DNA from: an uncultured Bacilli bacterium
Lineage (GTDB): Bacteria > Bacillota_I > Bacilli_A > RF39 > UBA660
Assembly (NCBI GenBank): GCA_934101595.1
Contig: CAKORR010000001.1
Span: forward strand, 310,001 to 374,000
Direction: 5' to 3'
DNA length: 64,000 nucleotides
This document shows, one piece after another, positions 54,290-62,713 of the stretch. Positions within the stretch are counted from its first letter, which is position 1, and each line of letters begins with the position of its first letter. The notes under the pieces are model-generated. The model worked only from the letters and a program-made list of their open reading frames with translations, ran no database searches and had not been told where the DNA came from. The position numbers were made by a program, and so were the translations under genes.

Positions 54290-54640
54290 TTAATCTTTGG
54301 GCTTAAATATTAATGCTAAAAATGCTGAGAATACTACAGCTGATACTATGGCTGGGGATGATTTACACAAAAGCGTTTGAAAAAGTCCTAATAATCCATT
54401 TTCATTTAATCCTTGTAATCCCGATTGATATAGCATGTGGCCAAAATTAGATATAAGAACTGTGGCACCAGCTCCAAACATGGCTATAAATTTTTCATAT
54501 ATGCCGAAAAATGATAGCACTGCTCCCAATACTGTAAAAAGGCTAGTTAAATGTCCTGGCGTGAATTTTGTGTTATCTAAAATCAATTGCCCTAAGCCAC
54601 TAACTGATCCAGCAAACAAAAATGCTAATAAAAAGTTCAT
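54290..54640 (-). CDS. spoVAE: Stage V sporulation protein AE (SpoVAEb type)
   Basis: 116 residues with four TM helices and the family's FAGSVSGLGQLILDNTKFTPGHLTSLFTVLG. It is a membrane part of the SpoVA channel that moves dipicolinic acid into the forespore and out at germination. Its start overlaps the spoVAD stop. Confidence 0.9.
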   Translation of the reverse strand: MNFLLAFLFAGSVSGLGQLILDNTKFTPGHLTSLFTVLGAVLSFFGIYEKFIAMFGAGATVLISNFGHMLYQSGLQGLNENGLLGLFQTLLCKSSPAIVSAVVFSAFLALIFKPKD

Positions 54641-55614
54641 TAAAGCACCTCCAATGATACAGCATGGCTAATTGCTGGGATAGATTCTTTTTGATTTACC
54701 AAACTTGGTGAATGTAACGCACCTGTACCTAGAATAAGTATTTTCTTATACCTTGTGTTTTTTAAAACTTTATTAAAAAGTACCAATGGTAAAGTTACTG
54801 GTCCACTTGCTCCGGCGTTTGTTTCCTGAGAATTAGCATATATTTCCTCACCAGCATCCAAATGCATTTTTAATTTAATATTATATTTTATTAATGAATA
54901 CTCTCTAAATATTTCTGCTCCTATTTCACCCAAATCCCCTGTTAAAATTAAATCATAATAATCTTCTTTTCTTTTCATGTCTTCTAAGTGATCATTTAAT
55001 ACTTTAGCAGCCGCCGGGGCCATAATTGCTCCCATATGATTAACATCTTTTATATCCATATCAACAATACTTCCTATGGTTGCACTTTCTATTTTTATTT
55101 TTGATTTATCTTTAGTTAAGATTGCCCCAACAGAGCCTGTCGCTGTAAATGTCGAAGCTGCTTTTTTGGGAGCTCCATATTCAATGGGATATCTAAATTG
55201 TTTTTCAGCGGTAAGATTATGTGAGCTTGTAATAGATATGATATTTTTAAAATCACTTTGCTCTAACAAAGTTGCAGATAAGAGTAGGGATTCGGGAAAT
55301 GTTGCACATGCATTATATATACCTATAAAAGGAATTTTAAAATTTCTTATAGCATAATTACTAGCGGCAATTTGATTAGTTAAATCGCCCCCTACAATAC
55401 AGCTAATATCTTGCTCTTTCAGTCTATTTCTGTATAACAAATTATCTATAACTACTCTCTGCATTTTTACTTCAGCCTTTTCAAAAGTAGACTCATTAAA
55501 ATAATAATCATCAAGGGTCATATCAAATTTTCTGATTTGCCCTCTTTTTTCCATGGGTCCAGCAATCGAAAAATAATCTTTAATATATATATTATTAAAT
55601 ACTAAACTAGACAT
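54640..55614 (-). CDS. spoVAD: Stage V sporulation protein AD
   Basis: 324 residues of the thiolase-like fold that binds dipicolinic acid on the outer side of the inner spore membrane. Signatures: IAGPMEKRGQI, GGDLTNQIAASNYAIR, YNACATFPESLL (the Cys region), AYGAPKKAASTFTATG-like stretch and LDAGEEIYANSQETNAGASG. It overlaps both neighbours by a few bases. Confidence 0.93.
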   Translation of the reverse strand: MSSLVFNNIYIKDYFSIAGPMEKRGQIRKFDMTLDDYYFNESTFEKAEVKMQRVVIDNLLYRNRLKEQDISCIVGGDLTNQIAASNYAIRNFKIPFIGIYNACATFPESLLLSATLLEQSDFKNIISITSSHNLTAEKQFRYPIEYGAPKKAASTFTATGSVGAILTKDKSKIKIESATIGSIVDMDIKDVNHMGAIMAPAAAKVLNDHLEDMKRKEDYYDLILTGDLGEIGAEIFREYSLIKYNIKLKMHLDAGEEIYANSQETNAGASGPVTLPLVLFNKVLKNTRYKKILILGTGALHSPSLVNQKESIPAISHAVSLEVL

Positions 55615-56042
55615 AAAATCATCCTCACTAACAATAGCACTACAGAGCTTAAAATTCCATATAGAATAACACTACCAGCTAATTTAAAGAAATTAGCCCC
55701 AAGGCCAGTTATTAAACCATCCTTCTTATAATCAAGCGCACTACTGGTAATAGAGTGAGCAAATCCTGTGGTCGGAACAATTAATCCAGCTTTTGCATAA
55801 CTAACCCAATTGTCAAAAAAGCCTAAAGATGTAAACAATGATCCTAACAAAATAATTATTATGCCACACCATATAAAGCTCTCCGTTTCACTTATTCCAA
55901 ATGCAGTTGTTAAAACGTTTATTAAAACCTCACCAAACAAACCAATTAAGCCACCTATTAAAAAAGCTATAAAAAAATTTTTTAATTTATTCTCTTTGGG
56001 TGTTAGCTTATTAACTAACTTTTTATATTCATCTATATTCAT
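55602..56042 (-). CDS. spoVAC: Stage V sporulation protein AC
   Basis: 146 residues with four TM helices, starting KKLVNKLTPKENKLKNFFIAFLIGGLIG, the standard SpoVAC start, and ending with SVVLLLVRMILCLV. Mechanosensitive membrane subunit of the SpoVA channel. First of the three spoVA genes, 38 bases after the sigma factor stop. Confidence 0.92.
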   Translation of the reverse strand: MNIDEYKKLVNKLTPKENKLKNFFIAFLIGGLIGLFGEVLINVLTTAFGISETESFIWCGIIIILLGSLFTSLGFFDNWVSYAKAGLIVPTTGFAHSITSSALDYKKDGLITGLGANFFKLAGSVILYGILSSVVLLLVRMILCLV

Positions 56043-56056
56043 AATTCCTCCAATTA

Positions 56057-56087
56057 TATTATTGACAAAAAAAATACGAATTATACA
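56057..56087 (-). promoter_or_regulatory. Possible forespore (sigma-G) promoter of spoVAC
   Basis: On the minus strand, TGTATA (56082-56087) and CAATAATA (56057-56064) are 17 bases apart. They partly fit the sigma-G consensus (TGMATA / CATnnTA). The -35 overlaps the sigF stop. Weak. Confidence 0.25.
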
Positions 56088-56728
56088 GTCATGTACATTC
56101 GCATTTTTTCTATACCTTTTTTTTCATAACGAGATACCATTACTTGGGTCATATTTAATTTTTTGGCAACCTCACTTTGAGTCATATCTTTAAAATAACG
56201 GCTTTTTATAATCTCTCTCTCTGCGTCATTTAATGTCTCTAAGCTTGTTAAAACATCAATTCTTTCGTCCTCACTAATAGTTATTGGAGTAGCAATAGTT
56301 TCATATTTACTGCGCTCTTTATCTTCTTCCTTATCTAAAGACATTACCTCGCAAGCCGAATATATAGCCTCATCAATATCTTTAACATCTTTTCCAAGAT
56401 AAGTAGCAAGTTCCAAGTTTGTAGGAATTTTATTCAACTTTTGGGCTAATAAGTAGCGGCTTTTTTCAATTAATTTATATAATTTTAAAATATCTCTACT
56501 TACTTTAATACTACGATTTTTATTAACAGCTAAATACATTTCACCATACACATAATCATATGCATATGTTGAAAATTTCGTTTCTCCATTATCGCGATAA
56601 TTATTATATGCCCTAATAAGGCCCATAATTCCAGCCTGATATAAATCCTCTTTTTCTGCATTATAAAACTTATTGGCAATTTTATAAACTAAAGGCATAT
56701 TATTTTTTATAATTTCTTCTTTTGTCAT
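56081..56728 (-). CDS. sigF: Sporulation sigma factor, SigF-like
   Basis: 215 residues with region 2 (DLYQAGIMGLIRAYNNYRD through FSTYAYDYVYGEMYLAVNKNRSIKVSRD), region 3 and region 4 (AEREIIKSRYFKDMTQSEVA). Its place after spoIIAA and before spoVAC mirrors the Bacillus spoIIA-spoVA arrangement and marks it as SigF. SigF drives early forespore transcription and is normally held by SpoIIAB. No spoIIAB lies here: only 7 bases separate it from spoIIAA. Confidence 0.82.
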   Translation of the reverse strand: MTKEEIIKNNMPLVYKIANKFYNAEKEDLYQAGIMGLIRAYNNYRDNGETKFSTYAYDYVYGEMYLAVNKNRSIKVSRDILKLYKLIEKSRYLLAQKLNKIPTNLELATYLGKDVKDIDEAIYSACEVMSLDKEEDKERSKYETIATPITISEDERIDVLTSLETLNDAEREIIKSRYFKDMTQSEVAKKLNMTQVMVSRYEKKGIEKMRMYMTV

Positions 56729-56735
56729 GATTCAC

Positions 56736-57068
56736 CTAAATCTTTATGAGTTCAAATACTCTTCGTTCGTCTAAAACATTTTTAATATGCAATCTTTTAA
56801 TATATGGCTTAATATTGTTTGCAACTTCACACAAACATATTTTACCTTTATTAGCCTTAATTGCACATTTTGTATTTAAAAGAGCATCAACACCTGATTC
56901 ATCTATTTTTTCTAATTCATACAAATTGTATACCAAAAACTTAACACGATGTTTTAAAATTATTGGCACTAAATCATTATTAATCCTATATGTATTTTTT
57001 CTATCAAGGCTGCCTCCAAGTCTTACAAATAGAATTCCTCTTATATATTGTAAATCCATTTTTAACAT
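56736..57068 (-). CDS. spoIIAA: Anti-sigma factor antagonist, SpoIIAA-like
   Basis: 110 residues, one STAS domain: LQYIRGILFVRLGGSLDRKN, the phospho-site loop LEKIDESGVDALLNTK with Ser near 60, and NIKPYIKRLHIKNVL. SpoIIAA binds the anti-sigma kinase SpoIIAB to free SigF, and loses affinity when that Ser is phosphorylated. The Ser is kept, so a partner kinase is expected, but none is encoded next to it. AAGGTGAT precedes the ATG. Confidence 0.78.
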   Translation of the reverse strand: MLKMDLQYIRGILFVRLGGSLDRKNTYRINNDLVPIILKHRVKFLVYNLYELEKIDESGVDALLNTKCAIKANKGKICLCEVANNIKPYIKRLHIKNVLDERRVFELIKI

Positions 57069-57120
57069 TTTATCACCTTGTAAATGTAATATAGAACAGA
57101 TAATTTATCTTTTAAACAAT

Positions 57121-57127
57121 TTCGACA
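57121..57127 (-). promoter_or_regulatory. Spo0A box upstream of spoIIAA
   Basis: TGTCGAA on the minus strand (TTTTGTCGAAA in context), about 53 bases before the spoIIAA start, equals the consensus Spo0A-binding heptamer. The Bacillus spoIIA promoter is likewise Spo0A-dependent. Confidence 0.65.
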
Positions 57128-57139
57128 AAACATAACAAA

Positions 57140-57160
57140 AAAAGTCTTTTATAAAGACTT
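57140..57160 (-). terminator. Terminator of the DUF4234-DUF2752 operon
   Basis: AAGTCTTT pairs with AAAGACTT around 3 bases, followed by seven T on the minus strand. Confidence 0.75.
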
Positions 57161-57551
57161 AGGGAGTTAATATTTCCATACCAGGAATATTTCTTATAAC
57201 GCCAAATATAACCGCTAAAATAATTAATATAATTGCTATTACATTTATAATCTTTGCATTTAATATTTTCTTTTTATAAAACAATTTACTTCTAACTTCA
57301 TCAATAAAATATATAAGAAAAAATGGTAATGATAAAAAGGCAAATTGGTTGTAAGAAAAGGCTCTTTTTAAATCTAGTTTCATTAGTGCTTTAAACATTC
57401 TTGTAATACCACAACCAGGGCAATATAAGTGTGTTATTTTATTAAATAGACATGGAATTACTACATTAAATTTTATATTTAAAATAGCTATAGTAAAAAA
57501 AATAGTTAATAAAATAACTAATTTTTTTAAATATACTTTATTTACGTGCAT
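57159..57551 (-). CDS. DUF2752 membrane protein
   Basis: About 130 residues with three TM helices. The family core is CLFNKITHLYCPGCGITRMFKALMKLDLKRAFSYN with the C-P-G-C-G motif and conserved Arg. Function unknown. The ATG at 57551 overlaps the end of the DUF4234 gene, a pairing that recurs in Bacillota. Confidence 0.8.
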   Translation of the reverse strand: MHVNKVYLKKLVILLTIFFTIAILNIKFNVVIPCLFNKITHLYCPGCGITRMFKALMKLDLKRAFSYNQFAFLSLPFFLIYFIDEVRSKLFYKKKILNAKIINVIAIILIILAVIFGVIRNIPGMEILTP

Positions 57552-57891
57552 CAATTAATTTATTAAGATCACTTTGTAATAAAGCATAATTTACCAAGCC
57601 TAAATTTAATATCGCCAAAACAACATAAATTATAGGATCATTAGATATTGGTACAAGATTTTCTTTTCCAGCTTCTCTTAAACATTCACCCATTTTGTAT
57701 ACCCAATATATACCATATATACCACAAGTTAGCAATGTAAATAAGAATACTGTACCACCTGATTGGTCAAAGTATTTTTTATCAGTAATTGTTACAACAT
57801 CATCATTTATTGATATCATCCAGAAGATTGTATAAATACCACAAGTTATAATGGATAATAAAATACTCATTGCAATATCTTTTTTTCCCAT
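57538..57891 (-). CDS. DUF4234 membrane protein
   Basis: 117 residues: a duplicated TM hairpin with the repeated pattern LSIITCGIYTIFWMISINDD and LLTCGIYGIYWVYKMGE. A C-terminal helix follows. The family has no known function and is often encoded with DUF2752, as here. First gene of the pair. Confidence 0.8.
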   Translation of the reverse strand: MGKKDIAMSILLSIITCGIYTIFWMISINDDVVTITDKKYFDQSGGTVFLFTLLTCGIYGIYWVYKMGECLREAGKENLVPISNDPIIYVVLAILNLGLVNYALLQSDLNKLIDARK

Positions 57892-57920
57892 ATTATCACC
57901 TCTATTAATATTATATCATG

Positions 57921-59327
57921 TTAATTAGTTAATAACAATTTTATTTTGTCTTCAGCCTCTTTCACTGTTTTTTCATCAGGAAGCATAACATATAATTTAT
58001 GAAGAGAGTAACTGTATGTTTTAGCATAGTAATTAGATCCATTTAAATTATAAGTTAAAACTTCCCATTTTGGATTTGTATCAAGTTGCATTTTAATAAA
58101 AGAAGTTATATCATCATCCGTTAAGTTCGTAGTAAATGAATTTTTAATATTTTTTAAAAGTGATGTGTATTTAGTTAAAATTTCTGGACTAGTAGCTTTA
58201 TTTAAAAGTGCTTTTAAAACAATTTGTTGGTTTTCGCCTCTTACTCTATCTCCGCCCAAACTATCAAAGGCATGTCTTTCTCTAACAAAAGATAAAGTTT
58301 TTTTGCCGTCCAAATGATTAATTCCTTTTTTATAAGTATAATTATCCATCGAAGTGAAACTATAATTTGAGTTAACATCAATACCATTTAAAGTATCTAC
58401 AATTTTTATAACAGATGAAAAATTAACTTTAACATAATAATTAATTTCCGTGTTAAGAAGACTTTCGATTGTTTTCATAGATGATGTGACTCCATATATT
58501 CCGGCGTGTGTTAGTTTATCCATTTTAGTACTATCGCCATTCAACTTTACGTAATAATCTCTTGGAATAGAAGTTAAAAGTATTTTGTGAGTTTTAGGGT
58601 TAATTGTAGCAATTATATTTACATCGCTACGACTTGATTTATTAACGCTTCCATATGTATCAATTCCTGAAAGATAAACATTAAAAGCTTCTTTAGTAAT
58701 ATCTTTTTTATTTGTGTCAATCTTAATTTCTTCTTTAATTGTTTTCTCGGAAATGGCTTTTGTCAAATTTGAAAACTCTGGAATCATCTCACAAATTAAA
58801 TCATACTCCGCATCTTTAAGTAAAATTGAAAAAATATTTTCCTTTAATAAATCATTTGCAAGCAAACTTATATCACTATATGACTTTTTTTCGATATTAA
58901 TACTTTTTACTAGAGAATCTAAAGCTTTTTTTGAATCGTTTACGTAGCCGATTGTTTTATTATTTAAATCATTTATAGAATTAAAGTTACTACTTTTTAA
59001 GACATATATTATATATCGTTCCTCTTTATAAGATTTTCCTTTAAAATACGAAAGCAAATCTACCGTTGAAAATAAATAATATGAGGAAAATAACAATATT
59101 AAAATATATAGGAAGGCAAATACTTTTGCTTTCTTATTTTTCTTTTTCTTTAAAGATACTAAGAATATTAAAAAAATTAGGACAATTACTCCAATTATTA
59201 TATACAAGTACTTTGATGGGATAATATTCAAAAATACGATAAGTAATGTAAAAATCCCAGAAATTATAAAGAGAAGAATTGTCTCAATTTTTCCAATTTT
59301 ATCACTGTTTTTTTTCTTTTTAGCCAT
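57921..59327 (-). CDS. LytR-CpsA-Psr family cell wall ligase
   Basis: About 468 residues from MAKKKKNSDKIG (59327, after GGTGAGTGAT). Three N-terminal TM helices, an extracytoplasmic linker (about 110-220) and the LCP domain (about 225-400). The latter has SRSDVNIIATINP (conserved R and D), SIPRDYYVKL, LDGKKTLSFVRERH and GGDRVRGENQQ. LCP enzymes attach teichoic acids or other polymers to peptidoglycan. The linker is longer than usual. A single gene. Confidence 0.9.
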   Translation of the reverse strand: MAKKKKNSDKIGKIETILLFIISGIFTLLIVFLNIIPSKYLYIIIGVIVLIFLIFLVSLKKKKNKKAKVFAFLYILILLFSSYYLFSTVDLLSYFKGKSYKEERYIIYVLKSSNFNSINDLNNKTIGYVNDSKKALDSLVKSINIEKKSYSDISLLANDLLKENIFSILLKDAEYDLICEMIPEFSNLTKAISEKTIKEEIKIDTNKKDITKEAFNVYLSGIDTYGSVNKSSRSDVNIIATINPKTHKILLTSIPRDYYVKLNGDSTKMDKLTHAGIYGVTSSMKTIESLLNTEINYYVKVNFSSVIKIVDTLNGIDVNSNYSFTSMDNYTYKKGINHLDGKKTLSFVRERHAFDSLGGDRVRGENQQIVLKALLNKATSPEILTKYTSLLKNIKNSFTTNLTDDDITSFIKMQLDTNPKWEVLTYNLNGSNYYAKTYSYSLHKLYVMLPDEKTVKEAEDKIKLLLTN

Positions 59328-59361
59328 ACTATCACTCACCATAAGTATAGCAAGGAAATAA

Positions 59362-59388
59362 AAAAAAGGATAAACAATTTTATCCTTA
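59362..59388 (-). terminator. Terminator of the 356-residue exported protein gene
   Basis: AAGGATAAA pairs with TTTATCCTT around 4 bases, followed by a T run on the minus strand. Confidence 0.75.
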
Positions 59389-59407
59389 AGTGTAAAATTA
59401 AGTTAAA

Positions 59408-60478
59408 TTATTGAAAGCTTTTAGCATCACTAATTTTAGTAGCAAAATATGGTACATCTCTGCCTTCTTCTAGTAAAAATAAAGCAAAAGTTTTGTCAAC
59501 GTAAAACGTTCTAGATTCCATATTGCCACTAGATATAGCTTTTGTTCCAATAGCTGCTTCACTTTTAACAACCCCTCCTGCTTCATCAATTTTAAAATTA
59601 ATTGTCTGCAGGGCATCTGTTATAATGTATTCTTTATTATCTTTCGACATAAATGATTTATTCTTTAACTCTTCATAGCTTTTTAACACTTTAAAATCTA
59701 AATATGGCATTTTAAATTTATCATTTGCCCCTAATTGATCATGAGTTTCACTTTCTTTATAATTTTTTTTCAAGTTATCATATACTTCATTAAAATTATT
59801 ACCAACAGGATTTTTATAAATTATTACTTTATCTTTTTCCTTAGTGTCAATAGAAATTGCAAAATTATCTTTATCTTTGTAAAATAAAACAGCTATTTCT
59901 TCTTTTGCACTACTTTTCTTATTATTTGTTACTCCAAAATATGATACATCTTTGCTATTATTAAAACTACCATTCTCTAATTTTTTAAACTTACTTAAAA
60001 AGTTAAATTTACGATATAGCATTGAATAGAAAATATATTCTTCTTCTTTCTCGGCATCAGATTTATCTTTATACCACTTAAATTCATTTAATATATCACT
60101 ATTTTGGCCAAATTTTTTATTTATACTTTTTTCTATTTCATTTTTTAAAGATATAGTTCTTAATCCATATGTTTTATAATAATAGCTATCTGATATCATT
60201 TCATCTGTAAAGCTTTCTTTATTTAAATTTTCAGCAAAAGAATTATTATCTACGAATTTAATATCTTGTTTTGCCAAATTAGTTTTAACATCATTCCATA
60301 CTAATTGCATTGTTGGACACCACACTGAATTATCTTTTATATCATCAAACATAGTTGGTACAACATAAAGACTTTTATTATAAGAGACTTTTTTATCTTT
60401 TAAATATAAGCAACCTACAAACCCTAAAGAAAGAAGTAAAACCGCTAATTTAATATATATGTCTATGTTTTTTTTCAT
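59408..60478 (-). CDS. Uncharacterised anchored protein with a serpin-like end
   Basis: Started at MKKNIDIYIKLAVLL (60478), after AAGGTGAAAAT; about 356 residues. One N-terminal TM or lipid-anchor segment (LSLGFVGCLYL, an imperfect lipobox) precedes a soluble domain. No family was named with certainty. The C-terminal FKIDEAGGVVKSEAAIGTK followed by RTFYVDKTFALFLLEEG resembles the serpin hinge (E-x-G-x-x-x-x-A-A) and the F-x-x-D-x-P-F-x-F-x-I strand, and the total size equals a serpin. The N-terminal region fits less well. It is the last intact gene before the ABC operon. Confidence 0.5.
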   Translation of the reverse strand: MKKNIDIYIKLAVLLLSLGFVGCLYLKDKKVSYNKSLYVVPTMFDDIKDNSVWCPTMQLVWNDVKTNLAKQDIKFVDNNSFAENLNKESFTDEMISDSYYYKTYGLRTISLKNEIEKSINKKFGQNSDILNEFKWYKDKSDAEKEEEYIFYSMLYRKFNFLSKFKKLENGSFNNSKDVSYFGVTNNKKSSAKEEIAVLFYKDKDNFAISIDTKEKDKVIIYKNPVGNNFNEVYDNLKKNYKESETHDQLGANDKFKMPYLDFKVLKSYEELKNKSFMSKDNKEYIITDALQTINFKIDEAGGVVKSEAAIGTKAISSGNMESRTFYVDKTFALFLLEEGRDVPYFATKISDAKSFQ

Positions 60479-60510
60479 ATTTTCACCTTGTCTAAAGTGT
60501 AACATAAATT

Positions 60511-60546
60511 TAAAAAAAGTAAAAGCTTTTGACACTGAGCTTTTAC
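60511..60546 (-). terminator. Terminator of the second GntR/ABC operon
   Basis: GTAAAAGCT pairs with AGCTTTTAC around 10 bases, followed by seven T on the minus strand. Confidence 0.7.
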
Positions 60547-60755
60547 CTAGTTTATCGCCTTATTATTAACATATAATTTATAACCATTAAAATCAATATT
60601 TCCATATGTTTCATCATCATCTTCTAAAGCTGTTACATATGTATCATAAGCTTTATTTTGGATGCTTTATCTAACTTTAATAAGATTTCTATTAACTCTT
60701 TTATATTGTTTTCATTTAAAAATATTTTTATGTTATCTTTTATCTTATAATCTAT
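60547..60755 (-). pseudogene. Frameshifted small gene with ATA at the start position
   Basis: AAGGAG (60764-60769) is spaced 8 bases from ATA (60755), after the permease stop. The frame reads DYKIKDNIKIFLNENNIKEL and IEILLKLDKA. A one-base shift then leads into NKAYDTYVTALEDDDETYGN and GYKLYVNNKAIN before a stop at 60547. Both halves look coding, so this is one ~70-residue protein broken by an indel near 60660. No family recognised. It was the fourth gene of the ABC operon. Confidence 0.5.
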
Positions 60756-60757
60756 TT

Positions 60758-61387
60758 TTAAAACTCCTTTTTCAAATAAATCTTTTCGGATATCTTATAT
60801 GATATTAGTAACACTATTAAAATTACTATGGGAACAACAATAAACCAAAAATTATTAAAGAATGTTAAAAGTTGTTCAGGAATCTTAATATCAACCATAT
60901 TTGATAAAAGGCCGGCTAATCCACAAATAGCAAATGCTAGAACAAATAAGCCTATTCTTCCTTTTTCTATACCGTATTTAAAAATAAAAGGGTACATTAT
61001 TGATTCCACTAATACAACACCAAAGGCACATCCAACTAGAGTTGTAACAAATTTATTAAAATCTAAATTATTATCTATTATGCCAATTAAAGTGTTTAGT
61101 AAAATAGTTATAACAATTGATGCTATTAAAAGTATTATACTAGTAATATATTTTGCCCTAACAACACTTTTTCGGCCGCTTGGCAGAGTAACTGCATATC
61201 CATCCCATTTGTTAAATTCATCATAACTAAAAGTTGACATAAATAACATAACAGTTATAAATGGAGGAACAAAAGATATATCAAAATTTTTTTCAGCAGC
61301 CATTATGAAAAACACTAGAAGCATTACGATAATAATTTTCATATTACTTTTAATCATAAGCAAATCTTTTTTTATTAATCCTATCAT
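60758..61387 (-). CDS. ABC-2 type permease
   Basis: 209 residues with six TM helices, starting MIGLIKKDLLMIKSNMKII, the ABC-2 family opening, and a short TLPSGRKSVVRAKY loop common to these bacitracin/antibiotic-type exporters. Cotranscribed with its ATPase: the ATG overlaps the upstream stop. Substrate unknown. Confidence 0.8.
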   Translation of the reverse strand: MIGLIKKDLLMIKSNMKIIIVMLLVFFIMAAEKNFDISFVPPFITVMLFMSTFSYDEFNKWDGYAVTLPSGRKSVVRAKYITSIILLIASIVITILLNTLIGIIDNNLDFNKFVTTLVGCAFGVVLVESIMYPFIFKYGIEKGRIGLFVLAFAICGLAGLLSNMVDIKIPEQLLTFFNNFWFIVVPIVILIVLLISYKISEKIYLKKEF

Positions 61388-62247
61388 TATTTCTCTCCTT
61401 TTATAACTATAACCATGAGCTCATCAAGAGTTACTTTATCGATAACAAAATCTTTGTATTTTTTCTTCATTTTGTTTCTATCACTTATTAATACTTCATA
61501 ATTATATTTATTCTTTCTAAAACATATAATATCCTCTTTTAAAACTTTTTTAAACGCATCTTTATCACATTTTAAAACTCCATAATTATCTAATAGATCA
61601 TCTTTACTTTTATTTAAAATAATTTTTCCGTTATCTATGAAAATAATTTCGTCGGCTATGTGTTCTAAGTCACTAGTTATATGAGTTGAAAGCAAAATGG
61701 TGTGTTCTTCATCTTTTATAAACTCTAAAAATAAATCTAATATGTCACTTCTTACAATTGGATCTAAACCACTTGTAGGTTCGTCTAGAATAAGTAACTT
61801 TGGGTGATGAGCTAACGCTGTAACTATTTCTAGTTTTTTCCGCATTCCTTTTGACATTGTTTTAATTGATTTATTATTAGGGAGCTTAAACTTTTTTAAA
61901 TAGTCAAAATATAAATCCTTATCCCAATTTTTATAAATATCTTTCATAATTGAATTTATATCATTAGCAGTTAATATTTCTGGAAAAAACATATCATCTA
62001 AAACTACACCAATATCCTTTTTTACCTCATAATCATATTTTATAGAATCTTTATTAAAAATTTTTACGTTTCCATTATCAGGCCTTATTATATTAAGCAT
62101 TGATTTTATCAAGGTGGTTTTACCAGCACCATTTTCTCCAATTAAACCAATTATACATCCACTAGGTATATTTAAATTAATTTCACCTAATGAGAAAAGA
62201 TTATCGTATTTCTTCGTCAGTTTTTTTATTTCTATAACATTATTCAT
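61387..62247 (-). CDS. ABC transporter ATP-binding protein (exporter type)
   Basis: 286 residues. Walker A GENGAGKTT (about 36), signature MSKGMRKKLE (degenerate), Walker B LLILDEPTSGLDP and H-loop STHIT. A C-terminal extension follows. It pairs with the small permease next to it. Gene order GntR-ATPase-permease with one-base overlaps is typical of YtrA-controlled exporters. Confidence 0.88.
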   Translation of the reverse strand: MNNVIEIKKLTKKYDNLFSLGEINLNIPSGCIIGLIGENGAGKTTLIKSMLNIIRPDNGNVKIFNKDSIKYDYEVKKDIGVVLDDMFFPEILTANDINSIMKDIYKNWDKDLYFDYLKKFKLPNNKSIKTMSKGMRKKLEIVTALAHHPKLLILDEPTSGLDPIVRSDILDLFLEFIKDEEHTILLSTHITSDLEHIADEIIFIDNGKIILNKSKDDLLDNYGVLKCDKDAFKKVLKEDIICFRKNKYNYEVLISDRNKMKKKYKDFVIDKVTLDELMVIVIKGEK

Positions 62248-62624
62248 TATTCATCACTCCCATAAATAAACTTAAATAAATCTATTATTTCCTTTTTATT
62301 AATATTATATTTTTTAGCTACGTTTATAATTTTTGAAATATAATCTTCAATTTCTTTGTTTGCTCTTTCTTTAGCCAACTCTGGATTTTTAGGGGCAACA
62401 AACGAACCCTTCCCTTGAATTGTCTTTATATATCCTTCTAATTCAAGCTCATCATATGCTTTTTTTATTGTCATAACACTTATTCTTATATCACTTGCTA
62501 AAGATCTTATTGAGGGTATCATATCATTTTCATTTAGTTCATCTGATAATATTTGATTTATAATTTGATTTTTTATCTGTTCATATATAGGCACGGAACT
62601 ACTATTGCTTATTATTATTTTCAT
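62247..62624 (-). CDS. GntR-family regulator, YtrA type
   Basis: 125 residues with the same layout as the gene at 8738: VPIYEQIKNQIINQILSDEL, then MIPSIRSLASDIRISVMTIK and GKGSFVAPKN, plus a short tail. It is the first gene of its ABC operon and has a palindrome (62638-62658) at its promoter, so it probably represses itself and the exporter. Confidence 0.87.
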   Translation of the reverse strand: MKIIISNSSSVPIYEQIKNQIINQILSDELNENDMIPSIRSLASDIRISVMTIKKAYDELELEGYIKTIQGKGSFVAPKNPELAKERANKEIEDYISKIINVAKKYNINKKEIIDLFKFIYGSDE

Positions 62625-62637
62625 ATGGTCTCCTAAC

Positions 62638-62658
62638 TGTTATACATATTATATAACA
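62638..62658 (-). promoter_or_regulatory. Probable GntR (YtrA-type) operator
   Basis: TGTTATA and TATAACA flank a 7-base spacer, and TATAACA recurs at 62662-62668. The site lies directly upstream of the GntR gene and has the same geometry as the palindrome at 11974-12000. Confidence 0.6.
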
Positions 62659-62683
62659 CTATATAACAGCTGTCAAATAAAAA

Positions 62684-62708
62684 ATACTAAGGAGTTTATC
62701 CTTAGTAT
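62684..62708 (-). terminator. Terminator of the MATE gene
   Basis: ATACTAAGG pairs with CCTTAGTAT around 7 bases, followed by a T run on the minus strand. Confidence 0.8.
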
Positions 62709-62713
62709 ATTAA

